A stretch of 64,000 nucleotides of DNA, taken from contig NC_039358.1 in NCBI RefSeq assembly GCF_003573695.1, positions 11,656,637 to 11,720,636 on the forward strand, given 5' to 3'. The notes beneath the pieces were generated by a model that saw nothing but the letters and a program-made list of their open reading frames with translations, searched no databases and was not told the origin of the DNA. The first letter of the stretch is position 1; each line of letters begins with the position of its first letter. The stretch is from Papaver somniferum (lineage: Eukaryota > Streptophyta > Magnoliopsida > Ranunculales > Papaveraceae). Below are positions 19,769 through 32,467 of this stretch, piece after piece. Position numbers and translations under genes: made by a program.

Positions 19769-22700
19769 TCAGCTTATAATAATAAACCATAAAGTAAGGA
19801 GTATTAATATTGGCCGTGTTAATGTTACATAACTCTTTTTGTTGCTAAGCGAAGGAATTCTCGATTTAGCGTCAGTATTACAAACTGAGGTGTTTTTGCA
19901 TGACAAATTTGGGTTACCCGATGCACTACAAAAAGAAAATTAATCGATACTTAATTCAAATTTGTAATATAAATTGAATGCATCAATCTGAACCAAAAAA
20001 AGAAAAACTTACTTCAATTTCAAATTGACATTATTTGATAGCAATGGAGGTATTGTTCCTGAAAAGTTGTTATCCGCCAAATTTCTACGAGAAGCAAAAA
20101 ATTAAATCAAAACTATTTATTCTTTTTTTTTTAAGGTTTATGAAGGAAACTTTGAACTTACAGTACTCTGAGCTTGGGAAATATGCCAAGAAAATCAGGA
20201 ATTTCTCCCATCAAACTGTTGTTGTGCAAATCTCTGTCAAATAGATAGATAAAAATATAATAACAATTAAAAAAAATATATCAAATTCAATAGGTTATTT
20301 CTTACTGCAACACTGACTCACATGGTATCAAGAGCATCCATGTCGCTAAAATCTGGTAAAGTGCCTACTAATCCAAGGTCATTGAGATACCTGTAAAAAT
20401 CCATCATCAGGTCGAGTTTACAAGGGGTGATAGTTTAACTCGCGAGATTGGGGCATACCCAGATTAATTGGGGTATACCATATAAAACAAAATATGGTCA
20501 TTAGTAAAATCTAAACCCCTTAGCCATATATTTTCAAAAAAAGGCAAAAATTCCCTTGTTTAATTCGCAGTAATAAACATGTTTAATTTAATTAATTTAA
20601 TTAGTTGAATCAAAAGTTATGAAATTTTATTTTGGTTGGATTGAACTTATGGATTTTGTCAGAAGATTTTTGAGATTTTTTTTATTTTGTAACGGAAATG
20701 AAACCACACTAGCCAAACACTTTTAAAAAGGGGATTGCACGGCTGCTTAATGGTCTCATTCTCCGAATTACAGAAGAAATCAACACTTTCAGAAATTACG
20801 GTATGGAAAGTCGGCATGCTCGACCAAACTAGAAGATAACAACCTTCTCTAGCTGACAAGTTATTAATTCCAGAACACGGAGACTAATATTTAGTCGTCA
20901 ATGTCGAGAATGTCAACCACTGGCGACCAAAAAATTTATACACACAAAGAAAGGTTGATTTTAGTTGTTATTGGTCGTCATGATCGAAATTGCATAAGGT
21001 ATGACCAACACTAAGTCGTCAAGGTAGTTTCCCCAACCATGCCGACTAATAGCAAAAATGTACACAGACAGACTGTTTTATGGTAGTTATTGGTCGGCAA
21101 GGTTCAAGTTTTCAAAACATGACGACCTTAACTATCATAACACTAGTCGGCAAGGTATAAGGATGAATATCATGACGACCTTGTGAATGTATTTTCAGAG
21201 ATGAAAAGTCGTCATGATATTTATCCCAAAAAGATGACGACCAAAATAAAACTAAAAAAATCGTTAAGGTCGATGCAGAGATACCCTGGCGATTATATAA
21301 CTGCAAATCAACAATTTAAATTTTTTGACCTTATTTTGACAATCAAATACCAAAATAAAATATTGGTCGTTAGGTTGGGAAGGAAAATGAATTCATTGAG
21401 TTTGATAAAAACAAGGGGCTACTTTTAATCCACTGTGATAACGATGGAAGATTAGAAATAGTGGTTGTTACTTGTTAGGTTGGGCAGGGGAGTGAAATGT
21501 GTTTTAGGTTGGGAAAAACAAGAATTTGGTGAGGAGAAATTAACCCTATGTGGACAGCCCTTAGCCTTTCAGACAAGTCAGACAAGTGCATTTAAAAATA
21601 AGTATACCTCGGTTAATCCGGATATACCCCAATCATTTGTTTTCTATTTAAGTTGAAGTGGTGAGAGAAAGATCATCTTCTAATTCGGACCAGGTCAAAG
21701 TGGTGAGAAAAAACATCATCTAGTTCAGCTTGTGAACTCGGATGTTTCATGTTCACATTTTTGATGAGTTTCAAATCATAAACGCGATTAGGATTCATAG
21801 CTTTTGAAATATTTGTGATCTTAGATAAATCATGAACGCGACCATTATTAATACTCCTTCAAAATGAAAATGATTTTTCAAAAGCTATAAATCATAAACG
21901 ATTAGTACTAATCCATGTTCCACTCCGAACTCTTTCATACACTAGTGGTTGTTAACGGACCTTGCTACACCCGGGACAACAGGGGCTTGTCCAGATTTGG
22001 TAAACAAGAATGTAAAAGAAGATTTTTCTTACAGTGCTGTAATGCGAGGAGAATCGGCATCAGAACTACATGCAACCCAATCCCAAGTGTAAGGTGAAGG
22101 TAAACAAGGATCTCCATTCCAATCTCCAAGTTGCAAAAAACTCTTTTGCAATAAACTCAACGAATTCACTAACATCAATTTTATGAAAATAAGTTAAGAA
22201 AGTTTGTTAATTCAATATATCTTAATATTAAGCTCAAAGAGAGAATTACCATCACTTGAATTGGTTCCTTGAACTAATTTGTCACCGACAGTATATCCTT
22301 CAATGGCATTGATTAACGGAGGCAGAGTTGAATCATCTGTCGGTACAAAGTCAATCGAGTATGACGAATTGGTGGCAAAAGAAGTCACATTGAAAATGAG
22401 GACCTCCTTGGCGAATCCGAAATGTGGTGTCACACGGCTACTAGGACGAATATCAACACCATCGAGTTTATTATTGACTAATATATCAAATGACCGTTTC
22501 TGAGTAGAATTTAGTCTAGTCGCTTCCGAGAAATATGCATTGTGATTGATAGGAACTTTAGGATCTGAAATTCCAGTATAAGCCAGTTTCTCAGATGAAC
22601 TCAAATGCGTCTTTAATATAGCCTTAGGGGGGGCATCGTAATTATTAAGCAGAAATGCTACAGGTGGGGATGACAGGCTACTGTTTTTAATCTCAATCAA

Positions 22701-23693
22701 TTGTTTAAGTGCTGCGCTTAGAGACTCGAGAGCTTTCTCGTCGTCAATGATGACATTTCGATATAGCGAGTTGCTTCTAACTCCAATATTGGTTTGAAAT
22801 GGTGCCCAAATTCGATCAACGTCATCATCAGGGTGCCTACATCATCAACAAAGGTTTTATATACTTAAATGTTCATGGATGTGGAATTAGTCAGTAGCCC
22901 TTGCAGGCTGAATATAGATATATGTGCATACCTTATGGTTGTGCTGGTACCGAAAGCAAATCTTTCAAAGAAAAACAATGGATGATTACGGTTGATATAA
23001 CTGTAAGTTAGAGGCTCATTCAAACTTCTTACTTCAAGAGCCGATATAAATGGAATGTTATCTGGTTGTGTTTGAGCAAGACATATGTTTATATTTTTAC
23101 CCTTGTTCAATGAAAATACCATTTCTGCATATATGATACTGTCTTGATCTGTGACAATTTGTGACCAAGTGTTCCCGTTGAATTGAAGACTGAAAGTCGG
23201 TGGGATGAACTTATTGTCATAGTTCCCGTAGTAGAAACTAGCTCGAACAAGGAATTTTTCACCCTTAGCAGTCGAGGTAGAATCCTTAGCTTTATCATCG
23301 ATATCTATTGAATAGCAGTTCTTTTTACGAGTTGGGAATGCTCTAAGACTGCTCATAACACGAGAATCCCAGGCCTCCACATCAGGTGCATCGATCATAA
23401 CTTTATGAGTTTCTCCGGTCTGTATGTAAGGACCGTCCTCAACCCATACGATTGAATTGTAATCAGTATAAGGTTTCAACGAAGAAGAGCCACAATCTAT
23501 GCTCAAAAAAACTGTAATGACAAACATTGGAATGTCAGTACTTCATCAGCATTTTATGTTATAGCACAGTGCAAGTATTAAAGAAAAAAAGTGAATTACC
23601 TTCTGCATTTACTGGTACAAGGACCAGAAAACAGGAGAAGTGTGAAAAGACCGAAAGGAGGAGGAGAAGCAGATTGGGAATTTGGTGATTCAT
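19769..23693 (-). CDS. Kinase-less malectin-like/LRR protein
   Basis: Eight exons join in phase to 588 codons: 23600-23693, 22932-23511, 22250-22836, 22033-22168, 20322-20390, 20162-20233, 20013-20084, 19769-19925. All introns are GT-AG. Exon 1 is a signal peptide (MNHQIPNLLLLLLSVFSHFS...VNAE). Exons 2-3 form a malectin-like domain of about 390 residues (SIDCGSSSLKPYTDYN; HPDDDVDRIW; LPPLINAIEGY). Exon 4 has the characteristic WNGDPCLPSPYTWDW block, and exons 5-7 are three LRR units (GTLPDFSDMDALDTI, LHNNSLMGEIPDFL, LADNNFSGTIPPLL). Exon 8 (SGNPNLSC) ends in a hydrophobic tail (PILILLTLWFIII) before TGA. LRR subfamily I receptor kinases have this ectodomain plus a kinase. Here no kinase exons are seen, so it is either a receptor-like protein or a truncated kinase gene. 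Extracellular carbohydrate or peptide sensing is the family role; the ligand is unknown. Confidence 0.8.
20893..21290. repeat. Intronic array of GTCGTCATG-type palindromic motifs
   Basis: In the 1.6-kb fourth intron, motifs of the form GGTCGTCAWGG (20893, 20967, 21012, 21089, 21144, 21209) alternate with inverted forms CATGACGACC (21119, 21171, 21234) and CCATGCCGACT (21040). It looks like a non-autonomous element built of short inverted units. Termini were not defined. Confidence 0.5.
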
Positions 23694-24332
23694 GGTGTTA
23701 GTCTGAACTCATAAGAAGATGAGAAGTTAGAGAAGGAGCTTATAAAGGAGAAGCATTTTTGGTGTAATGGATAAGTTTGAAGCCTGAAATTTTAAAGAAC
23801 AAATTGGTATTCAGTTAGTGCTCTGTATGTCATAGTCTTCTCAAATGGTGATGATCATGGACAACCACCTTGTAGGGTGTTGGATCAAGTCGTAGGTAGC
23901 ATAACCATATTAATATAATCTTTCCTTTTTCCGCCCCAATCATAAAGTCACCACGTTGACCGAAAAGACTCAGACAAGTCAACAATTTACAAAGAAAAAC
24001 CTTACTATTTCCGAGGGTTAGATCCCTTCCAGTTACTAAATGCAAACATAAGGTCAGTATGCTAGCTTTTTAAATTTTAGTGGTTTGCACCTGAAACAGT
24101 TCACTATATAAAAAAAAAAGTAATGTAAATACTTGTACAATATTTCTGGGTAGAGAAATACCAGATGCTTAAGTAACAAATACAATTAAAACCCAATATA
24201 AATACCTGACAACTAAAATTATCTATCATTTTGTCCTGCAAAATTGGGGAATTCCCTCTGGCTTGAATTTTTTCTTCTTAGAACTCCAGGCTAGTCAAAA
24301 ATGGATGCATTCATAATCTAATATAAAATACT
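23694..24332. other. Intergenic region: malectin gene promoter and RRP9 3' flank
   Basis: A TATA-like TTTATAAGC (minus strand, 23739-23747) lies about 50 bp upstream of the ATG at 23693. Similarity to the upstream region of the pseudogene copy reaches about 23910. From there to the RRP9 stop codon (24333) nothing else was recognised. Confidence 0.5.
23739..23747 (-). promoter_or_regulatory. Likely TATA box of the malectin-like gene
   Basis: The minus strand reads CCTTTATAAGCTCC about 50 bp upstream of the start codon. The duplicate copy has TATATAAGCTCC at the same place. Confidence 0.5.
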
Positions 24333-27300
24333 CTATTCGGATAGCTTGAGGGGATGAATTAGAACACCATTGCGAGCTGCTGAATTACGTCCCCATCTAC
24401 CTAGCCGCGGCTCCTGTTTTAACAAAGATATAAATTGAAAAAACGATTCAGGAATTCAAGTTTGACTTCGTTGGAAACGAATCTGTCCAAATAAACCCAA
24501 GTATATTACAGAATCAGTCTAGCTTGGCCTAATTAGACAGATGTTGCTACCAGGGAAAGCTAATTAAAACATCAAGGACCCCTGCAAAAAGATAGAAAAC
24601 TACCAGAATAGGTGAAGGAAGTTACTTTGGGTCAATTCAAACTAACCACAGAATGTCATTAATTAGTTATGTAGTTACACTTAGTAACAGGTTTAATCAG
24701 GATATAAATAGATGGAAAGACTGTCAATGAGTCTTTTGAACTGACAAAAATAACTGGTTTCTTCTACAACTACATAACTATATTCTGTGCAACTACGACG
24801 TGATTGAGGCCTAAAGAACGTCCACACTCAGGACTTCTGACAGAAGTCTCGCCTGATAAAATTTTAGTATTTTTGTTCCAGTAGGATTTTTAAGTAAAAG
24901 GCCTTTACAAATCATCAAAAGGAAGAAAGACAAAAAAGAAAAGAAAAAAAAGATACAGCATAAAATGTAGGAAAGGACAAAGAGAAACAAATAGGAGCAC
25001 AAACAGACCTGCCCAACTCCAGCTAGAAGGAACCGCCCAGATTTTGCAAATGCTAAGGAATTTACAAAGCCAACCTGTGACCCACAAAAATATCAGAATA
25101 ACAGGAGTAATTGAAGCATTTGCATAAACAATGGGCAAAGAATACAGATGGTCTCTTAATGAGGAAATAAATTGAACATCCAAGATGATACTTGCAACAA
25201 TAAAGGCGAAATCAATAGTTGGGTTTATTTTTTGACTGATGGTAAACCTCATAAGTGGTCATCTTGACCACATAAAACCTCATACCTGGTAGAAACAATT
25301 CATCTCAGATAAACATAGCATATGCAGCCAATAATTTTATTGGAGAAGTGCTAGAGGAAGATATATCATGATGATCAACATGGATTTCTAACTAAAGCAT
25401 GTAAAAAGTTCAATACAATCAATTAAGAGAAGTAAAGCAGAAGCAGCGCAAGGATATGAAAAATATGTAGGTCAAGGCATCTTAAAAACATTATATGTAC
25501 GGAGGCGAAGGCAGGATAGCTTACAAGTGGAAGATCATGCAAGGGCCGGATGGTTTTGGCTTCACCATCAACTGCCCATAGATGCACCGAACCATTACCA
25601 GCTCCTGATGCAATGAGATCACTGCTTCTACACACAGCGACTGAACCAACCCAAGATCGCACAGATGAACAGAGTCCTTGAGCTTTTAAATTTCCATTTC
25701 CTGTTGGAAGAATGTAGAGAAATGATAATTTTTAACAAGACATATTTACCATATACAAGGTGCAATGGTTACACCACTACTACATTGTTGTTAAGCTAAT
25801 GTGAACACTCTAGCAGTGGAATTGCAAAATATTCATACCTGCGACATCTCCATTGGGGATTCTGTTATCTTTTGTAGATGATGATTCATCATAAGAAGCC
25901 AATACTGGATGTGCATTTTTTACAATAAATGCAGGCTTTTTCCGCATTGGATTCCAAAGCTCAATACTCCCATCATCTGATCCCGATAAAAATTCATCAT
26001 TGCTGATAAAACAACAACACTCTAAAGATGCCGCTGGAGCACGAAAAAGTAGCTGTGACTCCTCTGCTATCTGTAGTTATGAAAAGCTCAAACTTTTAGT
26101 GGCACACGAAGCATGTAAAATCAGGTCCCTGCAAGATCATAAACCAGACTATGGTAGTTTTTCTAATTCCCTACCAAACTAAAGGGAAACAATATATAAT
26201 ATGAGAACGAGAACGAGAACGAGAACAATGGGCAAGTAAAATTTCGGGCGTAAACTCCAAGTTCAGCTCAAATTCAATGGCCGTACTGACAAGGAGCTGG
26301 GGCAGGAGAGACAACTTAACTAACGTGGCAGGGAGAACCAGGAGCTGGGGCAGGAGAGACAACATAACTAACGCGGCAGGGAGAAGCAATATCTTTGGAT
26401 TAAGAATTCACTCATGGATCTTTTATTCCTTTAAATGAGTCGGAATACATATGGGTCATGTTTAAGTAAAAACATCCAGAAACATCTAGAAATAATGAGA
26501 TCTCACCTTAAATAAGCGCATAGTCCGATCACGTCCCACAGACAGTACACGTTCTTTCCGAAGACAATCAATTGTCAAAACTTCACCTTGGTGACCAAAT
26601 AAAGTGTCCATGTATGCTCTATCTTCCACATTCCATAACTTGATTGTCCGATCATATGATCCAGAAATTAACTGGGAAGCTCCTTGTCTAAAAGTCAAAC
26701 ATGATACAGGGCCTCTATGACCGGGAAATGCCTGTAAAGCAATGGTCGAAAAAATTGTCATATAAGAACCACAAAAGCATAATCATTTCAACCTTTTAGT
26801 TGCCTTTACAGATGTTTTAACTAGAGTTTGCATTAGTATGGGTGTATAAAAATAGGCCACTAAGGTACATACTAACACAACACAACACAGACCTGCCCAT
26901 AAACATCTTATCAATATCCCTGAGGACGGGACCCCCATTAGATAAGTTTGATAAGTTCACTATAGCATTTTTCCTACATAAAGATCCTGCCTAGATAATT
27001 AAACAAATGCTCTGAACACAATCAAGAGAACTCTTGTTTTACAATAATTTCACCTTTCTTCTATAACAAGCACTAGGTGGGGAGTTTCCAATACCTCAGA
27101 CTTATCTGATTCACTGCATGTATGATTAAAGATTAATACATCATTACATCCTAATAGTTTCAGTGGTTCTTCAGAATTCCACCTCCATAGTGACTATACC
27201 CTATTGCCCTATAAACAGTGGAAGTACAGAGGCCTAACCTTTCTCTGACAGGCCACATGCACCATTATCTGTAAACTAGAAATTCCTAAGGTCTACAAAA

Positions 27301-28958
27301 ATATACTATACATATTCACCTCCATGAAAATTGTGATCTATTTATGCATGACAAATTAGGCATAACATTAGCTGCTTCAAGTTTCCCCATAGCAGTCCAT
27401 TACCTAGGGAAATATTTAACATGAATCTCTACACCAAGGAAAACAAAAGGAAGTTTACCTGAATGTGCTGTCGTGTACGGGTATCCCATAAGTGAACATG
27501 GCGGTCCAAGCCCCCAGTGGCCAAATATCGACCATCAGAGCTAACAGCTATTGAGAGAACATGTTTACTTGCCTTTTTGGCAGGATTTTGAGGATTTTTT
27601 GCACCATGCGAATTCAAGATTTCTTTGCTTGGCCACGTATATTTACCACTTCTCCCACTTTCTACATCCCATTGAATAATGCTTCCATCTTTAGAGGCTG
27701 AAAAGCCTGTCAAATCATCATCAGCCAGAGCTATAGCAGTAACAGACTGACCATGCCTCGCTATTAATCGAAATTCGTCATGAGATTCTGGCTTTTGAAC
27801 CCTAAGATGTTCAGAAAGCTACATTAGATTCTTTAGATTCAAATTATTAAAAAAACATGCATGTAAATGAAAGCTAACATATGCTTAGTGCTAAAATAAT
27901 AGAATATTTTTCTCTCAAATGCATGAAGCTAATGGTCAATTGTACCAAGCAATAGATATGCAGCACAAAATCAATAGAACCACCCGATCTAGTTAACGAC
28001 ATAGGTTAAAGATAAACAAAGCACCGTTGGTGCTTTGCTAAAGTAGGCAAAATAATCCTAAATTTATTTTTAGATGGTATAACCACTAGGGTGACCATGT
28101 CTGCAACTGAAACTCCACAACAAGACTTTATGCACTGAATTGTTCACACTGACCAAATTGTGCACCAGAAAATATGTAAAACAGAGATCCGCAGGAGATG
28201 CTTGGTAATCCTACCGGAAACCTTAAAATGGTATCTCATTCTAGAAAACAAAACATTGACACCATCCATACACAAAATATCAATTTCTGAAACCAAATTA
28301 AATCTGTTCTTGTTTACCCCCTCTTCAAATCCTTGACTAGTTCGATACCCTGCAATCTTTTGAATCCTAAATCTTATTACTCACAGAATTCACATACTTG
28401 TCGCATTATGCAAAGTTCCTTACCAAATCACAACAACATTCTTAATATTTTTCACTCAGTCAAATGCTTTGAAATAATTAGGAAAAATAAAATAAAATTA
28501 AAAAAATCTTATTACCTAGCAGCGAATAATTTCCGCACTCGATCACTCTCTTCGAGCTGTTTCTGCTGAAGTAACTCAGTTACCGATTTTCTTATACCTG
28601 TCTGCTCCTCTTCATCACTATCCTCTTCACTATCATCATCTTCTTTCTGTTCCTTTGCAATCCTTTTAATATTTTCTAAATATGCCTTAGCAACTCTATG
28701 TTTTCTTTCATCAGCAGTTTCATTAGCAAATTCATCCTCTTCTTCTTCTTCATTATCTCTACCATACTTAGTTTTTTTATCATCTTCTTCATCTACTTGA
28801 TTATCATCACTATCATCACTCTCAATAATACCATTATCACTCTGAAACTTCTTTCTTCTCTTTGAATCGTGACTAAAGAATGAATCCTGTTCTAGTTTTA
28901 ATGGATTTTTCCTGCTCTTTTTTACACTTGTTGTTTTCTTCGTTAGTTTGTTCTTCAT
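24333..28958 (-). CDS. RRP9: U3 snoRNP WD40 protein (RRP9/U3-55K, plant YAO type)
   Basis: Seven GT-AG exons join in phase to 521 residues: 28516-28958, 27459-27801, 26507-26731, 25839-26070, 25525-25700, 25009-25074, 24333-24413. The N-terminus ([17 protein letters not shown]) is basic and nuclear-localisation-like, followed by an acidic Glu/Asp region and the family block [22 protein letters not shown]40 repeats follow: [103 protein letters not shown]. The C-terminus [20 protein letters not shown] is typical of the family. RRP9 binds the U3 box B/C motif in the small-subunit processome in the nucleolus and is needed for 18S rRNA processing; Arabidopsis YAO is essential for embryo sac development. 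Length fits the family (about 500). The gene looks intact. Confidence 0.93.
26293..26386. repeat. 48-bp tandem duplication in an RRP9 intron
   Basis: GGAGCTGGGGCAGGAGAGAC starts at 26293 and again at 26341, each followed by AACWTAACTAACG(T/C)GGCAGGGAGAA. It lies in the third intron next to a short (GAGAAC)n tract at 26204-26226. Confidence 0.85.
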
Positions 28959-29033
28959 AATAACTAATCAATCGGTAGAAGGCGATTTGAGATTGATGTT
29001 TTTTTGAGATTCTGCAGTAACCAAATCAGGAAT

Positions 29034-29041
29034 TAGGGTTT
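29034..29041 (-). promoter_or_regulatory. Telo-box (proximal) of RRP9
   Basis: The minus strand reads AAACCCTA, 76 bp upstream of the ATG. Telo-boxes are known in promoters and leaders of plant ribosome-biogenesis and ribosomal protein genes. Confidence 0.7.
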
Positions 29042-29072
29042 AGAGAGCTTTCTTTTATTTTTTGTTTACAGC

Positions 29073-29080
29073 TAGGGTTT
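29073..29080 (-). promoter_or_regulatory. Telo-box (distal) of RRP9
   Basis: A second AAACCCTA on the minus strand, 32 bp further upstream than the proximal one. Confidence 0.7.
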
Positions 29081-29174
29081 TTCAGAGACGAAAGAGGAGG
29101 GTTTTGTTGTGGCGGTCTACAGAGTTGAGAAAATGAGAAAAGAGAGAATAGGCAAGAGGAGAGTGTTTGCATTT

Positions 29175-29184
29175 TTGGGCCCAA
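29175..29184 (-). promoter_or_regulatory. Site II element (TTGGGCCCAA) of RRP9
   Basis: The palindrome TTGGGCCCAA contains TGGGCC on both strands. Site II elements bind TCP-type factors and commonly pair with telo-boxes in growth-linked nucleolar genes. It lies only about 60 bp from the hAT-like insertion. Confidence 0.65.
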
Positions 29185-29245
29185 CACTATTTTCCCGATA
29201 TAGAGATCGGTTTTTGATGGGCTTAAATGAATAACATGCTATTCA

Positions 29246-30291
29246 GTGGGTGAACAACGGATGGGTGGGTGTCAGGGATTTTATCCAAACCGCTAAAAGG
29301 TGGATACCCAATCCATTTCTCGGTGGATTGGGTGCAAGTGAATTTTTCAAGCCAGACGTTTTAACAGGTTGGACGCGGGTGAGGTACTTACATTTAGAAG
29401 CCTGAGAAATAATGAGGATCAGAAATGAGAGAGGGGGATAAAGTTAAGGATATAATGGACTCAATATGCATGATCAATCTTTTGTTGTTTGTGTTTGTTG
29501 TACACATTATTAATACTAGTCTTTTGTAATTTTGTTTTTGAAATCCGTCAATCCACCCAGTTCATCCGTAAATATTTTATCCATTGGGTAATGGACTGGA
29601 CGTGGGTGCATCCGTCATTTTAATAGATTGCACACTGGCGGTGCTAAATCCGCACCAACTCACCCGTTGCTCACCCCTAGTGGGTGCAGATTTGGTATCC
29701 CTGTGTCCAATCCATTTAAATGGCGGATTTGAGATTTTCACCCATGTCCAATCCATTACCCGCTGGGTGTGATATCCGTAGGTGAGTGGATGAGAGGATT
29801 GGATGTGGATGGATTTGCGGATCTAAAAAATTATAAACGTAAACGGATAAATGGCGAACATGAGTAATATAATTTAATTTTAAAACTTAGATTGCTAAAA
29901 CATAAGTAACTAACAAAACAAGAGTAACACAATATCTTTCCAACAACCAAAATTGTCAGATATATGGATATATATGAAGTCCTCTGATCAATCCAAAATT
30001 GATACTTTTGGAATATCATATCATTGAGGATCTTCAATGCTTATCAATCGCAAACTATATATATTATTTACGAATTTTTTGTAATAACTTATATGTTATA
30101 ATACTAACATTATATTTAGGATCTGGTGTCCAACGAATGGATGATGTTCCACCCGCGTCCAAACCTTGAAAACGACCGGTTTCAAAAATTTACCCACGCC
30201 CAATCCTTCAAGAAATGAATTGGGTGTCCACCCACCAAAATACGGATTGGTTTGAGTAAAATCCGCGGATTTGGGTGTTTTTGTTCACCCC
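29246..30291. mobile_element. Non-autonomous hAT-like element
   Basis: Flanked by TGCTATTCA at 29237-29245 and 30292-30300 (8-bp target duplication with one shared base). The ends are GTGGGTGAACAA and TTGTTCACCCCT, the hAT-type terminal repeat. Similarity between the inverted ends continues for roughly 150 bp (CCCAATYCATTTCT, GGTTTGGACGCGGGTG). An internal junction TTGCTCACCCCTAGTGGGTGC at 29667-29688 looks like two termini back to back, suggesting a nested copy. No transposase ORF. Confidence 0.75.
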
Positions 30292-30300
30292 TGCTATTCA

Positions 30301-31094
30301 CGCAATGTAGGAATTAACATTTAGTCCGATTTTTAGTGGGCTTAGTAGGTTCTAGTCTTGCCTCGTCAAGATCAATACTCGCTAGTCCAAGAAAAAAATC
30401 GGGTGGATTGGTCCAAAAATTGGACGGCCGGTCCTTTTTTTCACCCACCCAAAAATATATGTTTTTTATATAACCCTAAATGTCCTTAAGCTATAATATG
30501 TTAGTTTTGAAAAGAGAAAAATAAAATCACAGGAAATAGAGGAGTGAGGGAGAAAGGCGATTTCAAACTAGAGAATCACAAAATATTTGATTCATCTCGA
30601 TTTAATTCGAAACAAGCATGAAAAACCTAAAAACCATCATCAAGAGCGTTTGTAGTTGGAGAGATATTATAAATCAGTAATAAAAAAAGTTGATGAGCAT
30701 CATCATCAACAATTGAATCTAAAGATATTCGTCAACAAAAATGATTGTAAAGATAGGTTTCATCTTTTCTTATCACTCATTCGATTTAGAGCTATTAGTT
30801 TAACATCTTCGAAATTGAATTTGGTATTTAATTTTGAAGGTATTTAATTTTTCCTATAGCATCATTTTTGAGATTCTCTAGTTAAATTAAAAGCATTCGA
30901 TTTAGAGTTACTAGTAAAAAGGTATTTAATTTTACTCATTCGATTTCGGTTAAATTTGGTTTTGGGGGGTTTTATAGTACTAAACTCAAGCCCATCAGCC
31001 AAAATTTTTCCTACACGGTCCAAAAGACCAAATTTTCTCTTAGGACATGGATACCAACTCAAGAATCCAAAGGAAAGTTTTGTTGATCAGTTGG
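30301..31094. other. Spacer, nothing recognised
   Basis: AT-rich sequence with no convincing coding content on either strand; short open frames at 30656-31174 have no recognisable features. Confidence 0.4.
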
Positions 31095-31900
31095 GTTATT
31101 GTGAGGTTACTAATCTTCTACGCTGCACTCGGTGTTGTAAGACCGGATTATTAGTTGGTTCCTGTTCACCTTGATTTATCATAAGACCGAACAAAAGTTT
31201 ATAGTTATTTCTGTGGGAGAAAGATTTATCTATTAGAACTCTTGTAAGACAGAGTTATCCGTGGGAGACATATTGGTTTATAAATTCTTCGACTTTAGGT
31301 CGTATCAAATCTTGGTTGCGTGGTAGACCAGCCAAGGAAATAAAGTGCGCAGGGTCTTACGAGATTCAAGAGGAGTAAGGAACGCGACTGCACCTTAATC
31401 AGTGTGAGATTGGTTAGGGCTCAACTACATTCCAGTCTGAAGTTAATTTGTAGTAGGATAGAGTCTGTAGCGTCTTAATACAATATGGTGTTCAAAACTG
31501 GACTACGTCCCCGGGTTTTTCTGCATTTGCGGTTTTCTCGTTAACAAAAATTCTGGTATCTGTGTTATTTCTTTTTCGTATTAGATTTTATATAGTTTAA
31601 ATATCACAGGTTGTGCGTAGTTCAATCAATTGAGAAATCCGACCTTAATTGTTAGATAGAAACTTATTGGCACTTGAACATTGGTCTTTAGTACCGTTCA
31701 ATTTATTCTCATATTAATCAGTTCACGGGCTCCGTCACGTTGAGTTGCTGATTGATTTGAGAAAGAGATATAACTCTTGGATATATTTCCGTGATTGATT
31801 CTGATTGTCTAGTTGATTCTCTTGGAATTATATCGGAGTTTAGTCCATACAGATTTCCGAACGAAATATTGGGTGTGGTTGTTAGACCCCTTCTTTTTCA
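31095..31900 (+). mobile_element. Copia-type LTR fragment, plus orientation
   Basis: Follows the same order as 34680-35442: CTGCACTCGGTGTTGTAAG, GGGAGAC, GATTCAAGAGG, AGTAGGATAG, CGTCTTAATAC, GTTTTCTCGTTAACAAAA, ATATCACAGGTTGTG, ending at ...CCTTCTTTTTCA (31900). The 5' part of the LTR is missing. Confidence 0.6.
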
Positions 31901-32467
31901 GGTTCACCCACGATATTCCACTCCCACATTCTTCCAGTCATCTACAAACGTCACATTTACTGGAGACAAATATGTTAACTACTTCTGCAATATAAATAGG
32001 TTCATAAATCTATTTGATAACTTAACTTATCTAAATCTAACTCAGTTCAAGGGATATCAGTTGAACACAACAGAACATAACTCAACTAATCTGATCAAAA
32101 TTCACTGAAAGTTCACCAAACTTGCAGAAGTCTCCAACACATCCACAATCCTTCAATCATCATTGAACTCACACAATTCTCAGCTTTTCTCATACAGATC
32201 GACCCTCATCCCTCTTAGTAACCGAAATGGCTCTGGAACCACCATTGTATTGGTTTAGGCCGAAGTCCTACAGATTAATCTTTAGAACTCAAAGCACTCC
32301 CTAAAGTGTATCTGTTAAAGGTTTAAAATTTTTGCTCAATTGAGGATCCTCCTGTTGCACATCCCTCCATTTTTCTTCAAAAACCAGCAAATCGTTTTCA
32401 CCCATCAACAGATAGGCGACCATAGTTAGATATTAGTCTCTCGGTTACAATCCCAATTCGTCAAAAG
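31901..32467. other. Spacer or leader upstream of the Tat/Ogre-like gag
   Basis: No gene recognised. It may be the untranslated leader of the gypsy element that follows; a primer binding site was not found. Confidence 0.35.

Noticed and set aside
22033..22168. Apparent frameshift in the fourth exon of the malectin-like gene at a run of six T
   Set aside because: Using the acceptor GATGTTAG at 22169-22170 puts the exon in phase (VNSLSLLQKSFLQLGDWNGD), so no frameshift is needed.
28333..28569. Plus-strand open frame overlapping the first RRP9 intron and exon
   Set aside because: It is antisense to a clearly coding exon and has no features of its own.
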